Source: CAYLLN01 sp964384375 (GTDB taxonomy: Bacteria; Planctomycetota; Planctomycetia; Pirellulales; Pirellulaceae). From it: a stretch of DNA of 64,000 nucleotides. Below the pieces are notes generated by a model. It made no database searches, had not been told where the DNA came from, and worked only from the letters and a program-made list of their open reading frames with translations. Made by a program: the position numbers and the translations under genes. The stretch is taken from contig CAYLLN010000016.1 of assembly GCA_964384375.1 (NCBI GenBank), forward strand, positions 39,943 through 103,942. The letters run 5' to 3'. Shown in pieces: positions 57,489 to 64,000 of the stretch (positions are counted from its first letter, which is position 1; every line of letters starts with the position of its first letter).

Positions 57489-60005
57489 TCACCTCCCAAA
57501 CCCCAGCCGCCGCATCACCACCTCCCGGTTTTCGGGCGAAACCTTGAGCAGCTTTCCCGGATACTGCCGTCCCGCGAGCATGTCGTTGTAGATGTCGGTT
57601 TCGCTGTGCTCGTTCACACCCAGGCCGGCGAGATACTGCAATCGCAAGTTCCGATCGCGATTGATCTCGGCCCCCGCGAGCCACTTCTGCATGTCCTCCG
57701 GCTGGCCAGCATAAGTGGCGAGCAGGTCGAGGGCCGAGCTGAATCCCGCATCGGCGAGCGAATAGGCGGCAAGCGTGTGATCGAGCCGGTCCAGCCGCTC
57801 GTGCAGCGCGTCCACGTCGATCTCGGTCGGCTCCGCTGATCCGAGAAGCACGAGGTCGTAGCCGAAGCCCCCAATGTCGTTGCCCCACACGGTGGCATGG
57901 GGAAAGACGCGGAAGAACGTCGCCAACTCGCTCTTCACGGCCGCGGGGTTGCTTTCATACAGCGGCACCCACTGTGTCACGATGCCGCCCGGCTTGAGCC
58001 GCCGCTTGCACAGCTCGAAGTACTCCTCGGTGTACAGCGTGGCCGCCCCTTTGACCCACGGGTTGATCGGGTCGGATGTGATGATGTCGAACTTTTCGTT
58101 GGTCGTGAGGATGAAGCGGCGGGCATCGTCGTACACGATCTCGACCTGGCCGCGCTCGCGCATCTTCTCGCTCGCCACGTCGTGGTTTTCGTGGCTGAAG
58201 TGTTTGGCGACGACCTGCGGAATAAGCGGCTCGATTTCGCAGATCACAATCCGCTCGACGCTCGGATAAGTAACGAACGAACCGGCGGTCACTCCAGCGC
58301 CGCAACCGACGACGAGGACCGACTTCGGCTCGGGATGCACGAGTGCCGGAATGTGCCCGAGCATCCGCTGCAGCCGCATGTCTTGCGGCTCGCTCGACGC
58401 TTCAATCTTGCCGCTGACGTGAAAGTTTCGGATGCCGCTGTCGAGCTGCGTGACGGCAACGGTCGAATTCATCCCCTCTCCCTGAAAGAGCACCTTCTTG
58501 CTCTGGCCGACTTCCGACGCGGCATAGCGGCCGTAGGCGATGAGATCGCTCGACGTTGGCGGCAGCGAATAGGCCAGCCACCCGGCGGCAATCGTGGCTA
58601 CAACCAACATAGCCGCGACCATTGGTCGCGCCGGAGCCAAAGCCGCGACCAGTGGTCGCGTGGCCCCCAAAGCTCCGACCAGTGGTCGGGGTTCTCGGTT
58701 CCCCCACCACGCGCTTGCCACCGCCAACAAACCCGCCACTCCCGCCAGCACCACCAGCAGCCGCTGCGAATCCTGCGTCCCGATCCAGCCGACGAAGAAA
58801 ATGGAAAAGCCGATCGCCCCCGCAATCGCGCCGAGCGTGTTGGCCGCGTAGACGCCGCCGACCAGCTTGCCGGCGTCTTCGCCGGGAGCGGCAGCCGAGG
58901 CGAGCGCGAGCGGAAAGCTGGCTCCCCAAAGTGCGGCTGCCGGCAGGAGCACCCACGCAATACGGAGAATGTCGAGCTGCAGCACATGCCACGGATTCTT
59001 GGCCAGCCCCGGATCGATCGGCCAATACGGCAGCGACACGGCCAATTGCCATGCCGACCAGGCGATCGCCGCCGTCAGCAAAAGCTGGCACATGCCCAGA
59101 GCCATCCGCGGCGAGCGAGAACTGCGAGCGATCATTGATCCCGCGCTGCTGCCGATTCCCAGACCGACGAGGAACACCGACAGGATCAGCGAAAACGTAT
59201 AGACCGTGCCGCCAAGCAGAAGCGACAACAGCCGTGTCCAGACGACTTCGGCACCGAGTGCGCAGAATCCCGACAAAGCGATGACGACGTAGGGGGACCA
59301 CGCACCGCGGACTTGCGTTGATTCGGTGGCCGCAGTCGTGTTCGCTGGGGAATACTCCGTTCGTGCTGCCAGACCCAGCGCCAAAAGCCCAATCACTCCG
59401 TTGATCGCCGCCGCCACATACGTCGCCACGTGCATGTCATGCACGCGCAAGAGATAGAAGCCGGCAAGCAGGCAACCGATGACCGCTCCGGCGATGTTGC
59501 CGCCGTAAAAAAAGCCGAGCCACGACACGCCGCGCGGCGTCGCCTCAATCCACCGCGCCACCGCCGGCAGCGTCGCTCCCATCAGCAGCGTCGGCGGTAA
59601 GAGGCAGACCGCCGCCACCGCCCCGCGCAATACCAATGCCATCGCCCCATGTGTCGCGCTGGCGGCATAGACCCAGCTTACCATCGGCACGAGCCAGAGG
59701 ACCGCAATGCCGATGATCCCGATCCCCAGCTCCAGCCATGCGTAAACCCGCAGAGGATGATGTCTCGCGGAAACCACTCGCGGCAGGAGTAAGCTTCCCA
59801 GACACATCCCTCCCATGAACGTTCCCAGAAGCACGCCGAGCGACACGGCCGACGAACCAACCACCAGGGCCAAGAGCTGAAACCAAACGATCTCGTAAAT
59901 GAGTGCCGCACAGCCGCTGCCGACGAATAGCACGAGCATCCACGGCAGCACGCGATCGGCGGGTGCGGCAAGTTCAGCGTTCTTGGGCATCGTGGAGCTC
60001 GTCAT
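57489..60005 (-). CDS. Fused MFS-like membrane and spermidine-synthase-like protein
   Basis: 838 residues from the ATG at 60005. The N-terminal ~510 residues hold about 12-14 membrane helices: MLVLFVGSGCAALIYEIVWFQLLALVVG at the start, FMGGMCLGSLLLPR, LLMGATLPAVARW. The C-terminal part (~545-835) is a spermidine-synthase-like methyltransferase fold: HIPALVHPEPKSVLVVGCGAGVTAGS, ERIVICEIEPLIPQVV, VEIVYDDARRFILTTNEKFDIITSDPINPW and LKPGGIVTQWVPLY. The real aminopropyl donor and acceptor are unknown in such fusions. Residues near 437-465 are encoded by three tandem 30-base repeats with a palindromic core (58611-58696). The gene stands alone. Confidence 0.9.
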   Translation of the reverse strand: MTSSTMPKNAELAAPADRVLPWMLVLFVGSGCAALIYEIVWFQLLALVVGSSAVSLGVLLGTFMGGMCLGSLLLPRVVSARHHPLRVYAWLELGIGIIGIAVLWLVPMVSWVYAASATHGAMALVLRGAVAAVCLLPPTLLMGATLPAVARWIEATPRGVSWLGFFYGGNIAGAVIGCLLAGFYLLRVHDMHVATYVAAAINGVIGLLALGLAARTEYSPANTTAATESTQVRGAWSPYVVIALSGFCALGAEVVWTRLLSLLLGGTVYTFSLILSVFLVGLGIGSSAGSMIARSSRSPRMALGMCQLLLTAAIAWSAWQLAVSLPYWPIDPGLAKNPWHVLQLDILRIAWVLLPAAALWGASFPLALASAAAPGEDAGKLVGGVYAANTLGAIAGAIGFSIFFVGWIGTQDSQRLLVVLAGVAGLLAVASAWWGNREPRPLVGALGATRPLVAALAPARPMVAAMLVVATIAAGWLAYSLPPTSSDLIAYGRYAASEVGQSKKVLFQGEGMNSTVAVTQLDSGIRNFHVSGKIEASSEPQDMRLQRMLGHIPALVHPEPKSVLVVGCGAGVTAGSFVTYPSVERIVICEIEPLIPQVVAKHFSHENHDVASEKMRERGQVEIVYDDARRFILTTNEKFDIITSDPINPWVKGAATLYTEEYFELCKRRLKPGGIVTQWVPLYESNPAAVKSELATFFRVFPHATVWGNDIGGFGYDLVLLGSAEPTEIDVDALHERLDRLDHTLAAYSLADAGFSSALDLLATYAGQPEDMQKWLAGAEINRDRNLRLQYLAGLGVNEHSETDIYNDMLAGRQYPGKLLKVSPENREVVMRRLGFGR
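58611..58696. repeat. Three tandem 30-bp palindromic units inside a gene
   Basis: Units start at 58611, 58641 and 58671. Each has the core CGACCAGTGGTCG or one change from it, inside AGCCGCGACC...GGTCGCG. Being 30 bases long they keep the frame and add RPLVGALGAT-type decapeptides. A single intergenic copy is at 62092. Confidence 0.9.
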
Positions 60006-60104
60006 GGTGCAAATACTATCGAAAATTCCTGGGCGACTTCGCGCGCATTCTCCATTGAACCCCGCCAGCGGCCGTTGCGACCGGCCTAGTCCCCGCAATT
60101 TCGC

Positions 60105-62033
60105 CTACGCCTTCCGAATGAAGTCCGCCGCGTAGGACCGCACCTGATGCCCGTTCAGCACGTGGACCATCCGGAGTTGCTGAATCGTCTGATCGCTGAA
60201 TTGTCCGAGCGGCAGATGGACCCACTTCTTCCGGTACTTCGCTGCGAGCTTTCGCCAGCCGGCGCCCGGCGGAGCGGCACTGAGGAGCGCGACATGCGGG
60301 CAGGTCGAATATCGGCATGCCGCGGCAAGCAGCCGCTCTTCGAGCGTCTCGGTGAAGTCGAGTTCGCGATCGCTCCAGATGTCGGGAATGTGGACCGGCG
60401 GAAAGAGGAACATCGCTCCGCCGTACGTTGCCAGGGCGATTCCCGGTCCGACCAATTCCTGACCGAAATCGGTCGCGAAGAACGCCAGCGTCGATTCCTC
60501 CTCGTGCTCGGCATACCACGTCGTCCGCCACGGGTAGTCGCGCGGATCGGCCGGCGACTCGAACAGCATCACCACGCAATCGAGCTTGCCGCGGCTGGGA
60601 GGGAACACTTTCACGTAGATCTGCTCTTCGTACCAATGCCGCAGCGTGTCGCGGATGTCGATGCCGTCCATCACGCTCGTGGTGAACTTTTCGGTTCGGG
60701 CGAGGTCGGCCCCCATCACGGCTCGGGCCCGATCGAAGAGATGCGCCCGAAAATCCTCGATCTGCTGATCTTCCGGCGGCCAACTGCACTGCGAGTACGG
60801 ATTCCACTTCATCCGCCACTCTTCTCGCTCGCGGCGCTCAGGCCGGCGTTGCAACTGGCAGCTCCGCCACGAAACGGGCGGCCCCGGCAGGCGGCTTTTC
60901 AGGCGGACCGTTGTGCCGTCGGGCAATCGGCCCCGGTCAATGCCGAGAGTGATCAAGTCGTGGCCGGTGAAGTTCGTGTAGGGATACTCCCGCGACGTCT
61001 CCGCCACGTGCAGCGCGAACTGATCGCCGGCCGTCTGCTTCGCTCCGATGACGAGCGTGTACAAGTCCGGCGTGAACCGCCGCTCGAAGAGCGACAGATT
61101 CCGCACGTACTTGAGACACTGCCGTAAGAGGTGCGGCGTGATCTTGCGGGCCCGCGCCTTCAAATCGGCGCGATACCGCTCGCGTGCCATTAGCAGGAGT
61201 TCCTTGACACCGTCGATCGACAGGTTTTCGTCGTCTTCCAGTTCGGCCCGCGCCCGCTCATAGAGTCCCGTGATGAACGGTAACTCGCCGAGCATGAAGA
61301 GCAGGGTCTTCGCGTCCGGCTGATAGATTTCCGTCGGCTCGACAGCGTCGTCCTCGGCGGTGGATTGAATCTGCTCGACACACGCCTCGCGAATCCACGG
61401 CCAATCGAGCAGCGAACAGACCAGCAGAATCGACTTGTGCCGTCGTTCCAGCTCTCGCAGCCGCGCGGCCATATGCACGATCCGCTCGCGATGCTGCGTC
61501 TCCTTCGGCCGTTCGATCACCGGCAAGACGGCTGCCGCGAATCGCTCGATGGCGACTTGCTTCAGAGCGTACGCATCGGGCAAGACGGCGCTGCTGGGGA
61601 TGAAGCGGGCGGTTTCGAGATCAATGAACGCCCGCGGAATGTGCTCGGCCATCGCCGACCGGAGTGCCGCGATCACCGGCTGGCAAGGGTCGATCGACAC
61701 ATAGCTGTGAGCAAGATCGTCGTCGAAGTTTTCCGCGAGGTCGTCGTCGGTTAGTTCAATTGCTTCGTCGGAATCCTCCTCTGCATCTCGCTCGGGCGAC
61801 CACTCGGTGACGAATCGTGGCGACTCCGACTGGGTGACCATCGTTGGCACGGGCAAGTGCTCGATCGCCCGTTCGACATCTGCCTGAAACGACGGCGGCA
61901 GTGGCACGGCAACACAATCAAACGACTGTTCGAGCATCACTCGCCGCACCGCGAGCGCGAACTCGCCGCTGCCGTGAATCACCGGCAGGCAAGTAATCCG
62001 CTCGCCAAGCTTGAGCACGTCCGACTGCATCAT
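60105..62033 (-). CDS. Large cytoplasmic protein of unknown function
   Basis: 642 residues, starting MMQSDVLKLG at 62033 (an ATG three bases later is equally possible). There is no signal peptide or membrane segment. The start (ITCLPVIHGSGEFALAVRRVMLEQSFDCVAVPLPPSF) resembles TraB/ChaN-like or DUF5682-type N-termini, where a similar strand-helix holds a His and an acidic pair. This is weak. An acidic stretch (~85-110) separates it from a mostly helical middle (DAYALKQVAIERFAAAVLPVIER, RARAELEDDENLSIDGVKELLLMARERYRADL). The C-terminal ~150 residues are alpha/beta (VMLFESPADPRDYPWRTTWYAEHEEE, GGAMFLFPPVHIPDIWSD). Function unknown. Confidence 0.8.
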   Translation of the reverse strand: MMQSDVLKLGERITCLPVIHGSGEFALAVRRVMLEQSFDCVAVPLPPSFQADVERAIEHLPVPTMVTQSESPRFVTEWSPERDAEEDSDEAIELTDDDLAENFDDDLAHSYVSIDPCQPVIAALRSAMAEHIPRAFIDLETARFIPSSAVLPDAYALKQVAIERFAAAVLPVIERPKETQHRERIVHMAARLRELERRHKSILLVCSLLDWPWIREACVEQIQSTAEDDAVEPTEIYQPDAKTLLFMLGELPFITGLYERARAELEDDENLSIDGVKELLLMARERYRADLKARARKITPHLLRQCLKYVRNLSLFERRFTPDLYTLVIGAKQTAGDQFALHVAETSREYPYTNFTGHDLITLGIDRGRLPDGTTVRLKSRLPGPPVSWRSCQLQRRPERREREEWRMKWNPYSQCSWPPEDQQIEDFRAHLFDRARAVMGADLARTEKFTTSVMDGIDIRDTLRHWYEEQIYVKVFPPSRGKLDCVVMLFESPADPRDYPWRTTWYAEHEEESTLAFFATDFGQELVGPGIALATYGGAMFLFPPVHIPDIWSDRELDFTETLEERLLAAACRYSTCPHVALLSAAPPGAGWRKLAAKYRKKWVHLPLGQFSDQTIQQLRMVHVLNGHQVRSYAADFIRKA

Positions 62034-62091
62034 TTTCGCACACTCCGATGTGCCTACCCGTTGGGCAGCCGAGTCGTCGGCCCGAAAACAT

Positions 62092-62113
62092 AGCCGCGAC
62101 CAGTGGTCGCGCC
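62092..62113. repeat. Single intergenic copy of the CGACCAGTGGTCG palindrome
   Basis: Identical over the 17-base palindromic core to the second unit of the intragenic array at 58641, lying just upstream of the 642-residue protein gene. Confidence 0.85.
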
Positions 62114-62524
62114 ATCAGGTCGGACTTACTCCGGCCTGCACCCAGCATTCATACAAAAGCATGTTTTCCAGCGCGACGCGCCGAATCATATCGCCGTAAT
62201 TAGCGCCCTATCAATCACTTGCGTCAACTGGCCAATTCGAGCAGTTATGAATCTTATGACTCGCCGTGACACAGAACTCAACGTGCTCGTCAGATAGCCA
62301 CCCCACGCATCACTGCCAAAACGACAGCGTCCGACGCAATCAGAACAAGTGTGCAAATATTGTTCCATTTTGTTCACATACTGGCCCATTCCTTGGATCA
62401 CAAACCCTTTCACCTGCTCCCCTTGCGCTCTTGTGACTTCCCTGTGGCATTTGTCCGTCTCCGCGCCTTTGACAAACCCCACCTGCGACCTAGGGTTTCT
62501 GTGAGCCACTCGGCTCGCAAGTCT

Positions 62525-62579
62525 GCATCGCAACTTGTCACTGCATCGCAACTTGTCACTGCACTGCAACCCTGTCACT
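62525..62579 (+). repeat. 18-bp tandem repeat upstream of the RTX-protein gene
   Basis: Two perfect 18-base units (62525-62542 and 62543-62560) are followed by a degenerate third (62561-62579), each ending TGTCACT. It lies in the leader about 30 bases before the start codon. Confidence 0.85.
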
Positions 62580-62605
62580 GCACCTTGTCGTACTGGAGTC
62601 GGGTC

Positions 62606-63850
62606 ATGTCCAACAGCCTCGCGCGCCGCGTCCTGTGGTTTGAGGGCCTGGAATCGAGGCGCGTGCTCGCCGCGGGCGTGACCTTCACTGGCGGCATCGT
62701 CACCGTCGAAGGGACCGCCAAGCACGACCGAATCGTCGTTAGCCTGGCGGGCGAACTGTCGGATCAACTGAGCGTCGTCTTCAACAAGACGCAGCACCTC
62801 TTCTCGCTGGCCGACGTCACCGAGCTGAACATCAACGCCGGTGCGGGGAACGACCACGTCGTCATCGCCGATACGGTTACGCTCCTGGCCATTGTCTATG
62901 GCGGCCAGGGAAACGATCACCTCAAGGGAGGCGGCGGCCGGAACGAGATGTTCGGCGAGGGAGGGAACGACCACCTCGTCGGCAACGCAGGTGACGATGT
63001 ACTCGTCGGCGGCTTGGGGAACGATCGGCTGCTCGGCCTCGCGGGACAGGACCAGCTCGAAGGGAACGCGGGGAATGATGTCCTTGCGGGCGGTGAAGGG
63101 GACGACCTCCTCATCGGCGATGCGGGGAACGACAAGATCGCCGGCGGTCTGGGGAACGACGAAATCTGGGGTGGCGCGGGACACGACGCGATTCATGCGG
63201 GCGATGGCGACGACCTTGTTCACGGCGAAGGAGGGAACGACACGATCCATGCCGGTTTCGGCGACGACACCGTCTATGGCGAAGACGGCCACGACAACGT
63301 CTTTGGCGGCGACGGTAACGACTGGCTCGACGGCGGCAACGGCAAGGACAATCTGCACGGCGGCTTCGGCGACGACAGCCTGAAGGGCGGAGCCGGTAAC
63401 GACAACTTGAACGGTGGCCAGGGGAACAACCTCCTCGACGGCGACGAGGGGAGGAACAACCTGAAGAACGGCACCGAAACCGACCTCGACCAGCCGCAGC
63501 CACCAGATCAACCGGAAGTTGTCGAGTACGTCACGTACATCCAAAGCGAGGGTGGCGTGCAGGCCCAGCTCGTCTATACGAGCACGCCGCTGGGCGATGG
63601 AAACGAGGAGGTGCTGGTCGTGTGCATCAACAACGCCGGACACTATTCCTCGCTCTCGATCGAGATCGGCGGCGTCGTGATCGGCACGGTCGCAATCGAT
63701 CCAAACTCCGGAGCCGGCGTGGTCACGTTCTCGACGATCGCTGACCAGTCGCACGAGCACCCCTTCCCGACCGGGTTCAACCTGGTCGATGGCGCGGCCG
63801 TCAACATCGGGCCAGAGCTGCACGGGTTTTTGAACCTGACGCAGGTGTAG
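62606..63850 (+). CDS. Secreted RTX-type calcium-binding repeat protein
   Basis: 414 residues from the ATG at 62606, with GGAG nine bases upstream. The frame extends 85 codons upstream through tandem repeats, which I exclude. The N-terminus has the planctomycete sorting-type motif (WFEGLESRRVLA, about residues 11-22). Residues ~75-290 contain at least 15 nonapeptide-like units of the form GGxGNDxLxG, e.g. GGQGNDHLKGGGG and GGDGNDWLDGGNG, which fold as a calcium-filled beta roll. The last ~110 residues are a beta-rich domain (YVTYIQSEGGVQAQLVYTSTPLG... LVVCINNAGHYSSLSIEIGG). No enzymatic domain is present; an adhesive or surface role is likely. It converges on the partial gene at the window end. 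Confidence 0.9.
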   Translation: MSNSLARRVLWFEGLESRRVLAAGVTFTGGIVTVEGTAKHDRIVVSLAGELSDQLSVVFNKTQHLFSLADVTELNINAGAGNDHVVIADTVTLLAIVYGGQGNDHLKGGGGRNEMFGEGGNDHLVGNAGDDVLVGGLGNDRLLGLAGQDQLEGNAGNDVLAGGEGDDLLIGDAGNDKIAGGLGNDEIWGGAGHDAIHAGDGDDLVHGEGGNDTIHAGFGDDTVYGEDGHDNVFGGDGNDWLDGGNGKDNLHGGFGDDSLKGGAGNDNLNGGQGNNLLDGDEGRNNLKNGTETDLDQPQPPDQPEVVEYVTYIQSEGGVQAQLVYTSTPLGDGNEEVLVVCINNAGHYSSLSIEIGGVVIGTVAIDPNSGAGVVTFSTIADQSHEHPFPTGFNLVDGAAVNIGPELHGFLNLTQV

Positions 63851-64000
63851 TCACTTCACCCGCACGACCATGTCCGGTTCGGTAGGGCCGTTCTTGTCGC
63901 TGCCACCGTCATCCACACGATTGCGGCCGATGCTGTAGAAGATGAGCTCGTCGCCGACCTGCTTCATTCGCAGCGGCTGGCCGTCGAACGTATCGATCGG
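63851..64000 (-). CDS. C-terminal end of a planctomycete protein, partial
   Basis: Fifty codons including the stop (63851-63853), continuing beyond the window. The visible end reads PIDTFDGQPLRMKQVGDELIF, then YSIGRNRVDDGGSDKNG and DMVVRVK. This pattern (a bracketed D-x-F-xG-x-P-L-R, then YSIGxNxxDDGG) is the typical C-terminus of a planctomycete family of type II secretion pseudopilin-like or hypothetical proteins. Its first part lies outside, so the product cannot be named. It converges on the RTX gene with no gap. Confidence 0.75.
   Translation of the reverse strand, partial: PIDTFDGQPLRMKQVGDELIFYSIGRNRVDDGGSDKNGPTEPDMVVRVK

Larger units (their letters stand above)
62034..62605. other. 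572-base intergenic region with two repeat types
   Basis: Contains the palindrome at 62092-62113 and the 18-bp tandem repeat at 62525-62579. A more AT-rich stretch at 62330-62400 may carry the promoter of the RTX-protein gene. No ORF with ribosome-binding site or RNA gene is supported. Confidence 0.45.

Noticed and set aside
62525..62579. CRISPR-like array
   Set aside because: Units are directly adjacent with no spacers and only two are exact; it is a simple tandem repeat. No other repeat-spacer pattern or cas gene was found.

Overview
The window looks like chromosome from a high-GC planctomycete, probably of the Pirellulales type. Supporting signs are a DUF1549/DUF1553 protein followed by a DUF1501 protein, secreted proteins with the planctomycete N-terminal sorting-type motif (LEKLETRDLMA, FEGLESRRVLA), a BBP7-like outer-membrane barrel, a fused CcsB-CcsA protein and a fused SecD-SecF protein. 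No 16S rRNA is present, so the assignment is an inference from gene content.

Layout. 1-4 kb: secreted proteins and an OprP-type porin. 4.0-12.2 kb: tRNA-Pro(CGG) next to a truncated integrase, then a complete RNA-repair locus: rtcR (minus strand), a sigma-54 promoter with exact GG-N10-GC spacing, a Ro60/TROVE gene, four tandem structured RNAs, rtcB, a small AT-richer unknown gene, and rtcA. 12.2-24.8 kb: a 34-codon basic-protein gene, a MITE with a 7-bp target duplication, a vWA membrane protein, a hydrolase-like protein, a beta-barrel, a TMEM143/DUF3754-like protein, a secreted DJ-1/cadherin/RTX fusion and envelope proteins. 25-32 kb: a lipoprotein, CcsBA, two small unannotated ORFs and two secreted proteins. 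32-40.7 kb: topoisomerase VI subunits B and A with a nucleotidyltransferase gene between them, then yajC and secDF. 40.7-50.4 kb: DUF1501 and DUF1549/1553, a membrane protein, a diguanylate cyclase, and a tightly overlapping three-gene operon (membrane protein, beta-sandwich protein, P-loop ATPase). 50.4-57.4 kb: HEAT-repeat lipoprotein, FHA-GAF-SpoIIE phosphatase, HD-GYP/PAS/GGDEF protein, prepilin peptidase and shikimate kinase. 57.4-64 kb: an MFS/spermidine-synthase-like fusion, an unknown 642-residue protein, an RTX-repeat protein and the 3' end of another gene.

The most interesting element is 8.35-9.05 kb. Between the Ro60 gene and rtcB lie four RNAs that fold by hand to one plan. A long closing stem, an asymmetric internal loop with conserved ATGCCG on one side and CA(A)CYYTYG on the other, and a second stem enclose a tRNA-like module. 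In three copies that module is circularly permuted: T-arm and 3' acceptor strand come first, 5' acceptor strand and D-arm last. The stems differ between copies by compensatory changes. This is the architecture expected of bacterial Y RNAs of the YrlA type, here as an array of four. The locus therefore carries the sensor-regulator (RtcR, CARF plus AAA+), the ligase (RtcB), the cyclase (RtcA), the Ro60 ring and its RNA partners in one sigma-54-controlled unit.

Other points: seven copies of a dispersed hairpin repeat; a palindromic repeat tandemly triplicated in frame inside a gene; a bacterial topoisomerase VI operon with an inserted-looking gene; and two small basic proteins, 68% identical over 34 residues, both missed by length cut-offs.
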